A stretch of 64,000 nt of DNA. Source: Clostridia bacterium. Lineage in GTDB: Bacteria; Bacillota; Clostridia; Oscillospirales; CAG-272. The notes under the pieces are model-generated. The model saw only the letters and a list, made by a program, of their open reading frames with translations, was not told the DNA's origin and ran no database searches. A program made the position numbers and the translations under genes. Numbering within the stretch: position 1 is the first letter of the stretch; the number at the start of each line of letters is the position of its first letter. This document shows, piece after piece, positions 55,003-63,707 of the stretch. The stretch is taken from positions 1 to 64,000 of the forward strand of contig JAFQEJ010000017.1 in assembly GCA_017399105.1 (NCBI GenBank), in the 5' to 3' direction.

Positions 55003-56319
55003 TTGTTTATCAAAGCTGCTCAAACAATGGCAAATTCTAACGGAAAAACTCCGCGCTCCGAAAATACACGCCGCTGTTCCTTCTGCGGCAGAACCGAAGA
55101 GCAGGTCATGTTCCTCATCCCTTCTCCCAGCGGTGCCTATATCTGCGACAGCTGTGTGGAGGCTTGCAGCAGACTGATCTATGAGCATACCCACACCGTA
55201 AGCGAGGACGGACTCTCCATTGACACCCTGCCCAAGCCCAAGGAAATCAAGGCTTCCCTCGATGATTATGTCATCGGTCAGGATGAGGCAAAGCGTGCTC
55301 TTTCGGTGGCGGTTTACAATCACTATAAGCGTATTCTTCAGCGTTCCGAGAATCAGCAGGAAGAGGACGGCGTCGAAATTCAGAAGAGCAATGTGCTCCT
55401 CCTCGGTCCCACCGGTGTCGGTAAGACCTTCCTTGCGCAGACACTGGCAAAGACTCTGAAGGTTCCCTTCGCCATCGCAGACGCAACAACCCTCACCGAG
55501 GCAGGCTATGTGGGCGAGGATGTGGAAAATATTCTACTCCGTCTGGTGCAGGCTGCAGACTATGACATCGAGCTTGCCGAAAAGGGCATCATCTATATCG
55601 ACGAGATCGACAAAATATCCCGCAGAAGTGAGAACCGTTCAATCACCCGCGACGTTTCGGGTGAAGGCGTACAGCAGGCACTTCTCAAAATCCTCGAGGG
55701 AACTGTCTCCAATGTTCCTCCTCAGGGCGGACGTAAGCATCCCAATCAGGATTTCATTCAGGTTAACACCGAAAATATCCTCTTCATATGCGGCGGTGCC
55801 TTTGACGGACTGGATAAGCTCATCGAACAGCGCACCACCAATAAGGCGATTGGCTTCAACAGCAACATTCTAACCAAGGCTGAGAAGGCGAAGAAGAGCA
55901 TTTATAAGGATGTCACCCCCCACGATATCGTCAAGTTCGGTCTCATCCCCGAGCTGGTGGGCAGACTGCCTATCATCGTGGGACTGGATAATCTCGATCG
56001 CGATGCACTTGTACGTATTCTCAGCGAACCGAAGAACTCGCTGATCAAGCAGTATCAAAAGCTGGTAGGCATGGATGGTGTCAATCTTGTATTTGAGCAT
56101 GAAGCATTGGAAAAGATCGCCGATCTTGCCATCGAGCGTAATACCGGTGCGAGAGGTCTGCGTTCAATCATGGAAGAGTTGATGCTGAGCATCATGTATG
56201 AGGTTCCCTCCCGCGAAGATGTGGAAGTGGTCGTCATTACTGCCGACTGCGTGGATAAAAAGGGAGAACCTCAGCTCAGACTGAAAGCTCCTCTGCCGGA
56301 TGCTCCTGTAAGTGAATAA
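55003..56319 (+). CDS. clpX: ATP-dependent Clp protease ATP-binding subunit ClpX
   Basis: 438 residues. AAA+ unfoldase feeding ClpP. N-terminal four-Cys zinc domain ([20 protein letters not shown]), Walker [13 protein letters not shown], Walker [11 protein letters not shown], sensor [11 protein letters not shown], and the ClpP-binding IGF-type loop (AIGFN). The start is probably TTG at 55003, with GAAAGGA 4 nt upstream; ATG 55027 is in frame but has no ribosome binding site. A terminator follows. Confidence 0.97.
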   Translation: MFIKAAQTMANSNGKTPRSENTRRCSFCGRTEEQVMFLIPSPSGAYICDSCVEACSRLIYEHTHTVSEDGLSIDTLPKPKEIKASLDDYVIGQDEAKRALSVAVYNHYKRILQRSENQQEEDGVEIQKSNVLLLGPTGVGKTFLAQTLAKTLKVPFAIADATTLTEAGYVGEDVENILLRLVQAADYDIELAEKGIIYIDEIDKISRRSENRSITRDVSGEGVQQALLKILEGTVSNVPPQGGRKHPNQDFIQVNTENILFICGGAFDGLDKLIEQRTTNKAIGFNSNILTKAEKAKKSIYKDVTPHDIVKFGLIPELVGRLPIIVGLDNLDRDALVRILSEPKNSLIKQYQKLVGMDGVNLVFEHEALEKIADLAIERNTGARGLRSIMEELMLSIMYEVPSREDVEVVVITADCVDKKGEPQLRLKAPLPDAPVSE

Positions 56320-56324
56320 AAGAC

Positions 56325-56365
56325 AGAGCTGCCGTAAACAAGCATTTACAGCAGCTCTTTTTTTA
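56325..56365. terminator. Terminator between clpX and the converging gene
   Basis: AGAGCTGC (56325-56332) pairs with GCAGCTCT (56351-56358); an inner GTAAA/TTTAC stem (56334-56338/56345-56349) extends it. T7 follows on the plus strand. It overlaps the stop codon of the minus-strand gene. Confidence 0.9.
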
Positions 56366-56722
56366 TATTCTGTATGCTTCAAGCGCCTTCATCAGTCCAC
56401 CCAGCATGTCACGGGATGCGCCCAGATCAAATTTTACCGTTGCGGCAAGCTCACCTGCACAGATATGCTTAGCGACGGCGGCACAGCTGTCAGGCTTCAA
56501 TCCGATCATAGAAAGACGAATCAGCGTCAGATCTTGATCGTTTTCGTCCGGCGTGACGGTGAATACCGCGGTCAGCTCCTTCCCAATGCGAAAATAGCTT
56601 CGCGAAAAGGTGAGGATGCGCATGTCGGCGATGCTGCGGTGCGAAAATTTGCAATCTCTCAAATGATGGCAGAGCAGTGTCACCGCGTCACAGGCGCGGC
56701 ATCTGATACGAAAACTGTTCAT
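56363..56722 (-). CDS. Unrecognised small protein coupled to the decarboxylase operon
   Basis: 119 residues, no family recognised. It has a Cys pair near the N-terminus (RCRACDA), a beta-rich middle (ELTAVFTVTPDENDQDL) and an alpha-helical tail. ATG overlaps the stop of the preceding carboxyltransferase gene by 4 nt (ATGA), which supports translation. No membrane segment. Confidence 0.6.
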   Translation of the reverse strand: MNSFRIRCRACDAVTLLCHHLRDCKFSHRSIADMRILTFSRSYFRIGKELTAVFTVTPDENDQDLTLIRLSMIGLKPDSCAAVAKHICAGELAATVKFDLGASRDMLGGLMKALEAYRI

Positions 56723-58116
56723 ACGGCGTGAATTTTATTTTCGCGGTCTGCATTCTCGCCGTCAATGCCCAGCTTGATGTCACGGCGATAACGGAAGAAC
56801 TTCATGGCGACCTGCTCGAAGAGGGCATAACTGAGTACATCCTCATCCTGCTCCATCCAGTCAGTGATTTCTGCGCGGAGCTTATCAAGCTCCGGCTTGA
56901 GATTGTCGGCGGGACGGCAGGTGACAGGCTTTTCGTCTCCGATGATCTTCTTCATGAATTCGGAATCAATGGGCGCGGGAGACTGACCGTAATCGCCGCG
57001 TACCAGTCCCTTGAATTCCTTGGTTACCATCTTATAGCGTTCACCGCCGATGATGTTGAAGACAGCCTGTGTGCCCACGATCTGGGAGGAGGGGGTAACA
57101 AGAGGGGGATATCCTGCGTCAGCACGCACTCTCGGCACTTCCTCAAGTACCTCGGTGAGTTGCTCGGAACGGCCTGCCTGCTTGAGCTGAGAGACCAGAT
57201 TGGAGAGCATACCGCCGGGAACCTGATAGAGCAGGGCATTGACATCCACCTTCAGTACCTTGGGATCGAGGAGACCCGACTCCAGATATTTTTCGCGGAG
57301 TGGAGTGAAATAGCGGCAGACTTCGTCCAGCTTGTGCAGATCAAGTCCAGTATCATATTCGGTACCCTGCAGGGTGGCTACAATCGGCTCTGTGGGCGGC
57401 TGACTGGTGCCTAGTGCCATGGGTGAGATTGCAGTATCAATGATGTCAACGCCTGCTTCCACCGCCTTGAGAACGGTCATGGAAGCAAGTCCCGAGGTGT
57501 AGTGGGTGTGGAGCTGGATGGGCAGACTCACCGTCTCCTTGATGGCTTTCACAAGTTCATAAGCATCGTAAGGCTTGAGCAGACCTGCCATGTCCTTGAT
57601 GCAGATTGAATCTGCGCCCATTTCGGCAAGCTGTTTTGCGTAATTTGCGAAATAGGCGGTATCATAAACGGGACCTGTGGTATAGGAGATGGCAGCCTGA
57701 ACATGACCGCCCTCCTTTTTGGTGGCATTGATGGCAGTTTTAAGGTTGCGGGGATCATTGAGCGCATCGAAAATGCGAAGAATATCAATGCCGTTCGCGA
57801 TCGACTTCTGAACGAAATATTCTACCACATCGTCGGCATAATGGCGGTAGCCGAGGATATTCTGACCGCGGAAGAGCATTTGAAGCTTGGTATTCTTTAC
57901 AGCGGCGCGGATTTTTCTCAGTCTCTCCCAGGGATCCTCATTGAGAAAGCGCAGGCAGGAATCGAAGGTTGCACCGCCCCAGGCTTCGAGGGAGTGATAG
58001 CCGATTCCATCCAGCACCTCGAGGATGGGCAGCATGTCGTCGGTAGTCATACGGGTGGCAACCAGCGACTGATGCGAGTCACGGAGTACCGTCTCGCAGA
58101 TTTTTACCTTTGCCAT
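56719..58116 (-). CDS. Oxaloacetate decarboxylase alpha / pyruvate carboxylase subunit B type carboxyltransferase
   Basis: 465 residues. HMGL-like TIM barrel with the metal site and carboxyltransferase motifs: CETVLRDSHQSLVATRM, MLFRGQNILGYRHYADD, RIFDALNDPRN, CIKDMAGLLKPY, LHTHYTSG. C-terminal PYC_OADA region ends in ENKIHAV, with no biotinyl domain; the carrier is a separate gene (59363). Moves CO2 between oxaloacetate and biotin. Lies downstream of oadB with a 48-bp gap. Confidence 0.92.
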   Translation of the reverse strand: MAKVKICETVLRDSHQSLVATRMTTDDMLPILEVLDGIGYHSLEAWGGATFDSCLRFLNEDPWERLRKIRAAVKNTKLQMLFRGQNILGYRHYADDVVEYFVQKSIANGIDILRIFDALNDPRNLKTAINATKKEGGHVQAAISYTTGPVYDTAYFANYAKQLAEMGADSICIKDMAGLLKPYDAYELVKAIKETVSLPIQLHTHYTSGLASMTVLKAVEAGVDIIDTAISPMALGTSQPPTEPIVATLQGTEYDTGLDLHKLDEVCRYFTPLREKYLESGLLDPKVLKVDVNALLYQVPGGMLSNLVSQLKQAGRSEQLTEVLEEVPRVRADAGYPPLVTPSSQIVGTQAVFNIIGGERYKMVTKEFKGLVRGDYGQSPAPIDSEFMKKIIGDEKPVTCRPADNLKPELDKLRAEITDWMEQDEDVLSYALFEQVAMKFFRYRRDIKLGIDGENADRENKIHAV

Positions 58117-58164
58117 GATCTATTTCCTTTCAAATTATAAGCTTAATATGTGTATCGGAGAAAA

Positions 58165-59346
58165 TCAGCCTGCGAACCGGGAGAGGAATACACCTGCCGC
58201 AACAGCAGAACCGATAACGCCGGCTACATTGGGCCCCATGGCGTGCATGAGCAGGAAGTTGGAGGGATCCTCCTTCTGACCGACCATCTGCGATACGCGC
58301 GCAGCCATGGGAACTGCAGAAACGCCTGCCGAGCCGATAAGTGGATTGATCTTTCCTCCTGTGAGCAAGTACATCAGCTTGCCCAGCAGCAGGCCTCCGA
58401 TGGTGGAGAAGATGAAGGCGGCAAGACCGAGGAAGATGATAAACACTGTCTCTCTGGAGAGAAAATTCTCTGCATTGGCAGTAGCGCCTACCGATACGCC
58501 GAGGAAGATGGTGACGATATTGCAGAGCTCGTTCTGCGCGGTCTTGGAGAGACGGTCGGTAACTCCGCAGACATTGAAGAGATTACCCAGCATGAGGAAT
58601 CCCACCAGCGGTGCCGCGTCGGGCAGAATCAGCGTGACAACCAGCGTAACCAGAATGGGGAAGAGCACCTTCTCAAGCTGCGAAACGGGACGGAGGGTGT
58701 CCATCTTCACAAGGCGTTCTTTCTTTGTGGTCAGAAGCTTCATGAAGGGCGGCTGGATGATGGGGATGAGTGCCATGTAGGAGTATGCGGCGACAGCAAT
58801 GGCAGGGAGCAGAACCGATGCCAGTACCTTTGTAACGAGAATTGCCGTAGGGCCATCAGCACCACCGATGATGCCGATGGCAGCCGCTGCCTCAGGCGTG
58901 AAACCGATGAGCAGTGCGCCGATGAAGGCGAAGAAAACACCGAACTGCGACGCCGCGCCCAGAAGCATACTCTTGGGGTTGGCGATGAGCGGGGTGAAGT
59001 CGGTCATGGCGCCAACGCCCATGAAGATCAGCGAGGGGTATATGCCCAGCTTGACGCCGAGATAGAGGAAGTCGAGCAGACCTCCCTCCGCAACCACGCG
59101 GGCAATGTCCACATGATCGGTGAGAAAGAGCTCCATATGAATCATGTTCGCACCCGGCAGATTGGCAAGCAGCATGCCAAAGGCAATGGGAAGCAGAAGC
59201 AGAGGCTCAAACTTCCTGCCAATGGCAAGATAGATCAGACCGCCGATGATGGCGTACATGAACAGTGTTTTGAGAGCAAGCTCAGGATTCTGCATCAGCC
59301 GCGCAATGCCGGTGGTTTGAAGAAATGTTCCGATTGTTTCAAGCAT
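58165..59346 (-). CDS. oadB: Sodium-translocating decarboxylase beta subunit
   Basis: 393 residues, about nine to eleven membrane segments. Decarboxylates carboxybiotin and pumps Na+ outward. Motifs: FIGVGAMTDFTPLIANP-like region (with MGVGAMTDFTP), GGADGPTAILVTK and GLLLGKLMYLLTGGKINPLIGSAG variants, matching OadB/MmdB/GcdB. RBS GGGAGG. It follows the biotin carrier by 16 bp. Confidence 0.95.
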   Translation of the reverse strand: MLETIGTFLQTTGIARLMQNPELALKTLFMYAIIGGLIYLAIGRKFEPLLLLPIAFGMLLANLPGANMIHMELFLTDHVDIARVVAEGGLLDFLYLGVKLGIYPSLIFMGVGAMTDFTPLIANPKSMLLGAASQFGVFFAFIGALLIGFTPEAAAAIGIIGGADGPTAILVTKVLASVLLPAIAVAAYSYMALIPIIQPPFMKLLTTKKERLVKMDTLRPVSQLEKVLFPILVTLVVTLILPDAAPLVGFLMLGNLFNVCGVTDRLSKTAQNELCNIVTIFLGVSVGATANAENFLSRETVFIIFLGLAAFIFSTIGGLLLGKLMYLLTGGKINPLIGSAGVSAVPMAARVSQMVGQKEDPSNFLLMHAMGPNVAGVIGSAVAAGVFLSRFAG

Positions 59347-59362
59347 GACCGAATCCTCCCGA

Positions 59363-59731
59363 TCACATCAGCGATACAAGGAGATCTCCGCTGTTGACCG
59401 TAGCGCCCTGGGATACATTGACCGATGCAACCCTGCCGTCCCGGGGAGCGAAGATTTCGTTTTCCATCTTCATCGCTTCAAGAATGCAGACAATGTCTCC
59501 CTTCTTGACCGCCTGACCTGCGCTGACCGATACCTTCATGATGGTACCCGGCATGGGAGAAGTGATCTTTACACTGCCGGCAGCCGATACGGGAGCAGCC
59601 TTAGGAGTGGCAGGTGAGGCTTTCGGAGTGGAAACAGGGGCAGCCTGAGGCGTGGAAGCAGATGTACCGGTAATTTCCTCAACCTCGACTTCATATGTGG
59701 TGCCGTTGACGGTAATATTGAATTTTCTCAT
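59363..59731 (-). CDS. Biotin carboxyl carrier protein
   Basis: 122 residues. N-terminal beta domain (MRKFNITVNGTTYEVEVEE), a Pro/Ala-rich flexible linker (about 25-50, APVSTPKASPATPKAAP), and a C-terminal biotinyl domain with EAMKMENEI; the Lys is the biotinylation site. Carries CO2 between the carboxyltransferases and OadB. Frame is open to 59827; ATG 59731 fits the family and follows an AGAGGG sequence. Confidence 0.94.
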   Translation of the reverse strand: MRKFNITVNGTTYEVEVEEITGTSASTPQAAPVSTPKASPATPKAAPVSAAGSVKITSPMPGTIMKVSVSAGQAVKKGDIVCILEAMKMENEIFAPRDGRVASVNVSQGATVNSGDLLVSLM

Positions 59732-59744
59732 GATAAAACCCTCT

Positions 59745-60146
59745 TTATTTATTCTTGTTGATACGCTTGAAGGAAACGACGCGGAAGGAGGATGCAGGCT
59801 GATCGAGATAAACTGCGACCGCGGCACTGATGGCGGCGATCAGCTCACCTTCATCCCCCTCGGCATCACTTATCACTTCATTTACGTGAGCAGTCTCGTC
59901 GACAGCAGTCTCGGTGACGGCTGCCATTTCTTTGGTCGAAGATGCGTTCTTTTTTCTGTTCGGGAGTGTGTAAAAAAGGAACTGGAAGAGATAGAGAATT
60001 GCCATAATGATGATCAGCACGCCGAACACAGTGCCGAGACCGATCAGCATGGTTTCAAGTCCCAGACCCAGGCGTTCGGGCAGACTCATTCCATTGTTCA
60101 TGACGCTGTCCATGTCAATTGCGGCTGATATAATGCGCGGAATCAT
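59745..60146 (-). CDS. oadG: Sodium-translocating decarboxylase gamma subunit (OadG family)
   Basis: 133 residues. One membrane segment (about 30-57, GLETMLIGLGTVFGVLIIIM), a polar acidic linker, and the C-terminal RINKNK. Anchors the carboxyltransferase to OadB. RBS AAAGGAGG. It lies 14 bp after the MmdA-like gene. Confidence 0.88.
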   Translation of the reverse strand: MIPRIISAAIDMDSVMNNGMSLPERLGLGLETMLIGLGTVFGVLIIIMAILYLFQFLFYTLPNRKKNASSTKEMAAVTETAVDETAHVNEVISDAEGDEGELIAAISAAVAVYLDQPASSFRVVSFKRINKNK

Positions 60147-60160
60147 AACGGCTTCCTCCT

Positions 60161-61579
60161 TTACAGCGGTATAACGCCATGCTTCTTCGCAGCCTTTGCA
60201 TCTGCCTTGAAGGTGAGCATCTCAAAGGCGGCGGCGACACGGACGCGAATTTCATCAACGGCAATAATATCGTCAATTTCGCCCACAGAGGCAGCCAGAA
60301 GAGGAGAAGCCATGTCGCGCTTCCACTCCTCGATGAGAGCAGTGCGCTCGCCCTTTTTACCGCTCCAGACGAAATCTACAGAAGCTTCGGGAGAGAGGGC
60401 GGTAATCTCGGCGCGTTCAAGTGCGAATACAACATCAGCACCCAGAGATTTTGAGCCCATCAGAGCAAAGGCGGAGCCGTAAGCCCTGCCTGCGATCAGC
60501 GTCACGGTGGGGCAGGTTGCAGCAGCATAAGCGGATGCAAGCTTGGCAAGGGCTGCTGCGTAGGGCGAAGCCTCCATTGCATTGTTAACAGCATAGCCGC
60601 AGGTATCTGCAATCGTCAGCAGCGGAATGTTGAAGCTGTCGCAGAAGGAGATGAAGTGTGCAGCCTTTCTCGCTCCGTCGGGAGTGATGGCACCCTGATT
60701 CAGCTTGGGCTGATTGGCAACCACACCGATGATCATACCACCGATCTGTGCAAAACCGGTCAGCATCTCGGGGGCGAAAGCATCACTCAGCGAAAGAAAA
60801 CTTTGGTCGTCTGCAAGAGCTTCGATCAGTGCACCCATGTCATAATCGGAAGCTGCGAGAATTCCGTCAGCTTCGGGAATCAGACGATTTGCATCCTCTT
60901 CATTTAAGGCGTAGACAGTACCCTCGGTGTTGTTCTGCGGCAGATAGTTGATTACACGGCGCAGAGCAGTACATGCTTCCATCGGATCGGTGGTGACAAG
61001 CGAAATCTGTCCCAGCTCGGCAGCACTTTTGATGCTTCCAATGCTGTTATCTTTCAGCAGGAAGGGAGAATTCACATAAAGCTTACCCTTATCGGCAGCT
61101 CCGATCACAAGATCGAACATCTGCACGATGACTGCAGAGCCGCCTGCACAGCTTCCTGCGATGACAGCAATCTGAGGGATAACTCCCGATGCCGCAGAAA
61201 CATTTTTCATGATGCTGCCGTAACCTGCCAGTGCCCCAACACCTTCGGTTATGTCAGCGCCGGCTCCGTCAAAGATGCCGACTACAGGCGCGCCCGCTTT
61301 CACTGCCATCTCGTAGAGCCTGTTGATTTTTGCTGCGTGAGCTGAGCCGATAGCTCCCTTGAATCGGGTGAAGTCCTCCGCAAAGGCGAACACAAGCCTG
61401 CCGTCGATGGCACCGTAGCCTGTAATTACACCCTCAAGGCTCATATTTTCCCCGAATTCGGAGCGCGCACGCTTCACATAAGCACCAACCTCAAGGAAAG
61501 TGCCATCGTCAAAGAGCGCGGTGATCATATCCCGGGCGGGAGATGCTTCAGTATACACCTGCTCCTTTTTGATCTCCAT
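60161..61579 (-). CDS. MmdA/PCC-beta type carboxyltransferase
   Basis: 472 residues, somewhat shorter than the usual 510-520. Crotonase-like double domain typical of acyl-CoA carboxyltransferases: EGVITGYGAIDGRLVFAFAEDF, VGIFDGAGADITEGVGAL, VIAGSCAGGSAVIV and RAYGSAFALMGSKSLGADVV. It should transfer CO2 between an acyl-CoA (methylmalonyl-CoA or similar) and biotin. First gene of the operon; ATG at 61579 chosen because GGAGG lies 8 nt upstream (the ATG at 61585 is too close). Substrate is inferred. Confidence 0.85.
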   Translation of the reverse strand: MEIKKEQVYTEASPARDMITALFDDGTFLEVGAYVKRARSEFGENMSLEGVITGYGAIDGRLVFAFAEDFTRFKGAIGSAHAAKINRLYEMAVKAGAPVVGIFDGAGADITEGVGALAGYGSIMKNVSAASGVIPQIAVIAGSCAGGSAVIVQMFDLVIGAADKGKLYVNSPFLLKDNSIGSIKSAAELGQISLVTTDPMEACTALRRVINYLPQNNTEGTVYALNEEDANRLIPEADGILAASDYDMGALIEALADDQSFLSLSDAFAPEMLTGFAQIGGMIIGVVANQPKLNQGAITPDGARKAAHFISFCDSFNIPLLTIADTCGYAVNNAMEASPYAAALAKLASAYAAATCPTVTLIAGRAYGSAFALMGSKSLGADVVFALERAEITALSPEASVDFVWSGKKGERTALIEEWKRDMASPLLAASVGEIDDIIAVDEIRVRVAAAFEMLTFKADAKAAKKHGVIPL

Positions 61580-61612
61580 TAACATTACCTCCGATCAAAT
61601 ATAGTGAAAAAA

Positions 61613-61627
61613 TGTGACAATGTTCAC
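61613..61627 (-). promoter_or_regulatory. CRP/FNR- or Rex-like palindrome upstream of the decarboxylase operon
   Basis: TGTGACAATGTTCAC on the plus strand (half-sites GTGA 61614-61617 and TCAC 61624-61627), 34 nt upstream of the MmdA-like start. One base short of a perfect TGTGA-N6-TCACA. Confidence 0.4.
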
Positions 61628-61718
61628 TGAAATGTGCGCTTTCTGTTTGTAATCACACGAAAATGAATGTTAAAAACAGAATAAAAACACACAACAGTAT
61701 TCAAAACCATTCTTCCCC

Positions 61719-61748
61719 ATTATAGTTATATTATATATCAAAAGTAAA
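61719..61748 (-). promoter_or_regulatory. Candidate promoter of the decarboxylase operon
   Basis: Minus strand TTTACT (61748-61743), 18-bp spacer, TATAAT (61724-61719). Would give a leader of about 130 nt. Confidence 0.45.
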
Positions 61749-61854
61749 GCTTATGCAATAGTTATTATGAAAAAAGTCATAAAAAGTGAAAAATACACCG
61801 ATCAGGCAAAGATTTCGGTGTTAACAGACGTTTTTTGTAAAAATCCAAGAATGG

Positions 61855-61883
61855 TTGAAATTTTCACATCCCTGCGCTATACT
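61855..61883 (+). promoter_or_regulatory. Promoter of the amidohydrolase gene
   Basis: TTGAAA (61855-61860), 17-bp spacer, TATACT (61878-61883), 31 nt before the ATG. Confidence 0.75.
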
Positions 61884-61914
61884 GATAGTATAACCCAAAC
61901 AGGAGGCAACTCTC

Positions 61915-62715
61915 ATGATTACAGATTTTCATACACACTGCTTCCCCGACGCGCTGGCAGAAAAGGCTCTCGGACGGCTTGCGGTGATCAGTGAAATTCC
62001 CTATTACACCGGAGCGACCCGTGCTTCCAATCTGGCAGCCATGAAGGAGGCAGGGATTGACCGCGCGGTGATCTTTAATATCGCCACCAATCCCAAGCAG
62101 ACAACCAAGGTGAATGATTTTGCCATCGAGACAGCGGCGCTCTATCCAAATCTGATTCCATTCGGCTCGGTTCATCCCGAAAGTGAGCCCGACTTTATTG
62201 AAGCCGAACTGCGCAGACTGAAGGATGCTGGTATCAAAGGGATCAAGCTTCATCCAGACTACATGGAGTGCCCCATCGATGATGAAAAATATACTCCCAT
62301 CTTTGCCACCTGCTGTGAGCTGAATCTGACTATCTCTACCCATGCGGGATGGGATTTTTACTCTCCCGATTTCATTCATGCAACGCCCGAGCGAATTGCC
62401 CGTGTCCTTGCCGCATATCCCGAGCTGAGGCTGGTGGCGGCGCATATGGGCGGCTACAAGCTGGGAGCGGATGTACTGCGGCATCTGGCAGGGAAGCGGG
62501 TGTGGTTTGATACCTCACTGCTGGCGCTTGCGGAGGATAAAGCACTGATGCGTGAAATATTACTTTCACACGATCCCGACAAGCTGCTTTTTGCCACCGA
62601 TACGCCTTGGAGCCGAATGACAGATGAGCTTGCCGCGCTGGAGTCGATGGAGCTTCCCGAAAAGCTGATGGTAAAAATATTGAATGAAAACGCTGAAGTC
62701 CTGTTGAAAGAATAA
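61915..62715 (+). CDS. Amidohydrolase family protein (Amidohydro_2 type)
   Basis: 266 residues. Metal-dependent TIM-barrel hydrolase or decarboxylase: DFHTHCFP (His6, His8), GIKLHPDYME, STHAGWDFY, AAHMGGYKLG and FATDTPWSR. Closest in style to the Amidohydro_2 family that includes ACMSD-type decarboxylases; substrate unknown. RBS AGGAGG. Divergent from the decarboxylase operon; terminator follows. Confidence 0.88.
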   Translation: MITDFHTHCFPDALAEKALGRLAVISEIPYYTGATRASNLAAMKEAGIDRAVIFNIATNPKQTTKVNDFAIETAALYPNLIPFGSVHPESEPDFIEAELRRLKDAGIKGIKLHPDYMECPIDDEKYTPIFATCCELNLTISTHAGWDFYSPDFIHATPERIARVLAAYPELRLVAAHMGGYKLGADVLRHLAGKRVWFDTSLLALAEDKALMREILLSHDPDKLLFATDTPWSRMTDELAALESMELPEKLMVKILNENAEVLLKE

Positions 62716-62722
62716 AATACAA

Positions 62723-62760
62723 CCGGATTCATCCGAGGATGAGTCCGGCTGCCGTTTTTT
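62723..62760 (+). terminator. Terminator of the amidohydrolase gene
   Basis: CCGGATTCATC (62723-62733), loop CGAG, GATGAGTCCGG (62738-62748), one T-G wobble, then CTGCCGTTTTTT. Confidence 0.85.
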
Positions 62761-62767
62761 ATCTGGT

Positions 62768-63652
62768 TCAGTTTCTGAAGCTTGCGATAATGGCGAGCTT
62801 TTTGTTTGCGCAGTTGTATGCACCTTCAAAGTTGTTCTCATGGGTATGGCAGATTTCCAGCTCGGAATAGAGTCGCAGGAGCATAACCGCGCCAATTTCT
62901 TCTTCGCTGTGCTTGCCAATGGTGGATTCCAGGAGCATGCGTGCAATGGTGTAATCGCCTCGTGCCATCATCAGCTTGGAGGTGATATGGTTGTTATAGA
63001 TTTCGGAGGAAAGCAGTCTGGCGCTGATGATTGCCTCGGTTTCGGTGAAGTGACCGCTGTTGACAAAATCGATGAGGCGGTCGTAAATATAGAGATCGGG
63101 GGAGGAAACTTTCACATCCGGAATCACACGCTCGATATCGATCAGCGGCAGATTGGCATCGGCTTCGCTCATAAATCGCATCAGAAGCGCCGCTTCGGTC
63201 TTGATTTCTTCAGTGGGATAGATGGTAGAAGAAGCATGGCGGAGAGCGGTCAGCAGGCTTTTCTGAGCCGCCTGAAGCTTGCCCTGACGGTATTCCGCGA
63301 GTGCTGTGCGGTAATGGGAGACCGCGAGCATCAGTGAAACCTCGTCATCCTGCTCGGTGATGGCAGCGGCGCCCTCAATGCATGCCTTGTAGTTTCCTGC
63401 GGTGAACTGAATGCGCAGAGAATCCAGTGTCTTGGCTTTGTTGAGAATACGGTCATCTTCACCATCAGCAATGAGATAGGCGGCGCTGACCTCCAGCATA
63501 TTGGCGAGATAATATATGGTTTGCAGTGAAGGGGATGCACTGCCATTTTCTATCTGGCTCAGCATATTGCGTGTGATGTGCGAGCCTGAAAGCTGCGTCT
63601 GAGTCATGCCTCTTTCACGACGCAGTATGCGTATTTTTTCACCAAGTGTCAC
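62768..63652 (-). CDS. XRE family regulator with TPR-like C-terminal domain
   Basis: 294 residues. N-terminal HTH_3: EKIRILRRERGMTQTQLSG, then ITRNMLSQIENGSASPSLQT and ANMLEVSAAYLI. The remaining 220 residues are helical repeats (TAGNYKACIEGAAAI, SHYRTALAEYRQGKLQAAQK, AYNCANKKLAII), typical of peptide-responsive or RRNPP-like regulators of Firmicutes. Ligand unknown. It follows the DivIVA-like gene by 55 bp. Confidence 0.85.
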   Translation of the reverse strand: MTLGEKIRILRRERGMTQTQLSGSHITRNMLSQIENGSASPSLQTIYYLANMLEVSAAYLIADGEDDRILNKAKTLDSLRIQFTAGNYKACIEGAAAITEQDDEVSLMLAVSHYRTALAEYRQGKLQAAQKSLLTALRHASSTIYPTEEIKTEAALLMRFMSEADANLPLIDIERVIPDVKVSSPDLYIYDRLIDFVNSGHFTETEAIISARLLSSEIYNNHITSKLMMARGDYTIARMLLESTIGKHSEEEIGAVMLLRLYSELEICHTHENNFEGAYNCANKKLAIIASFRN

Positions 63653-63707
63653 AGGTTATTTATCCTCCGATAACGGTTTGAGTATTGTTGTTAGGGGTGG
63701 AGTCGGT

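Larger units (their letters stand above)
61580..61914. other. AT-rich divergent intergenic region
   Basis: 335 bp between the decarboxylase operon and the amidohydrolase. It contains the amidohydrolase promoter, a candidate operon promoter and a TGTGA-N6-TCACT palindrome. A 75-codon open frame from 61767 shows no family features and runs into the amidohydrolase gene, so I do not call it. Confidence 0.7.

Noticed and set aside
58150..59397. 415-codon plus-strand open frame opposite oadB
   Set aside because: Shadow; rich in Glu, His and Cys codons that mirror a hydrophobic membrane protein on the other strand.
61767..61994. 75-codon open frame before the amidohydrolase
   Set aside because: Crosses the amidohydrolase promoter and overlaps its coding start in another frame; no RBS.
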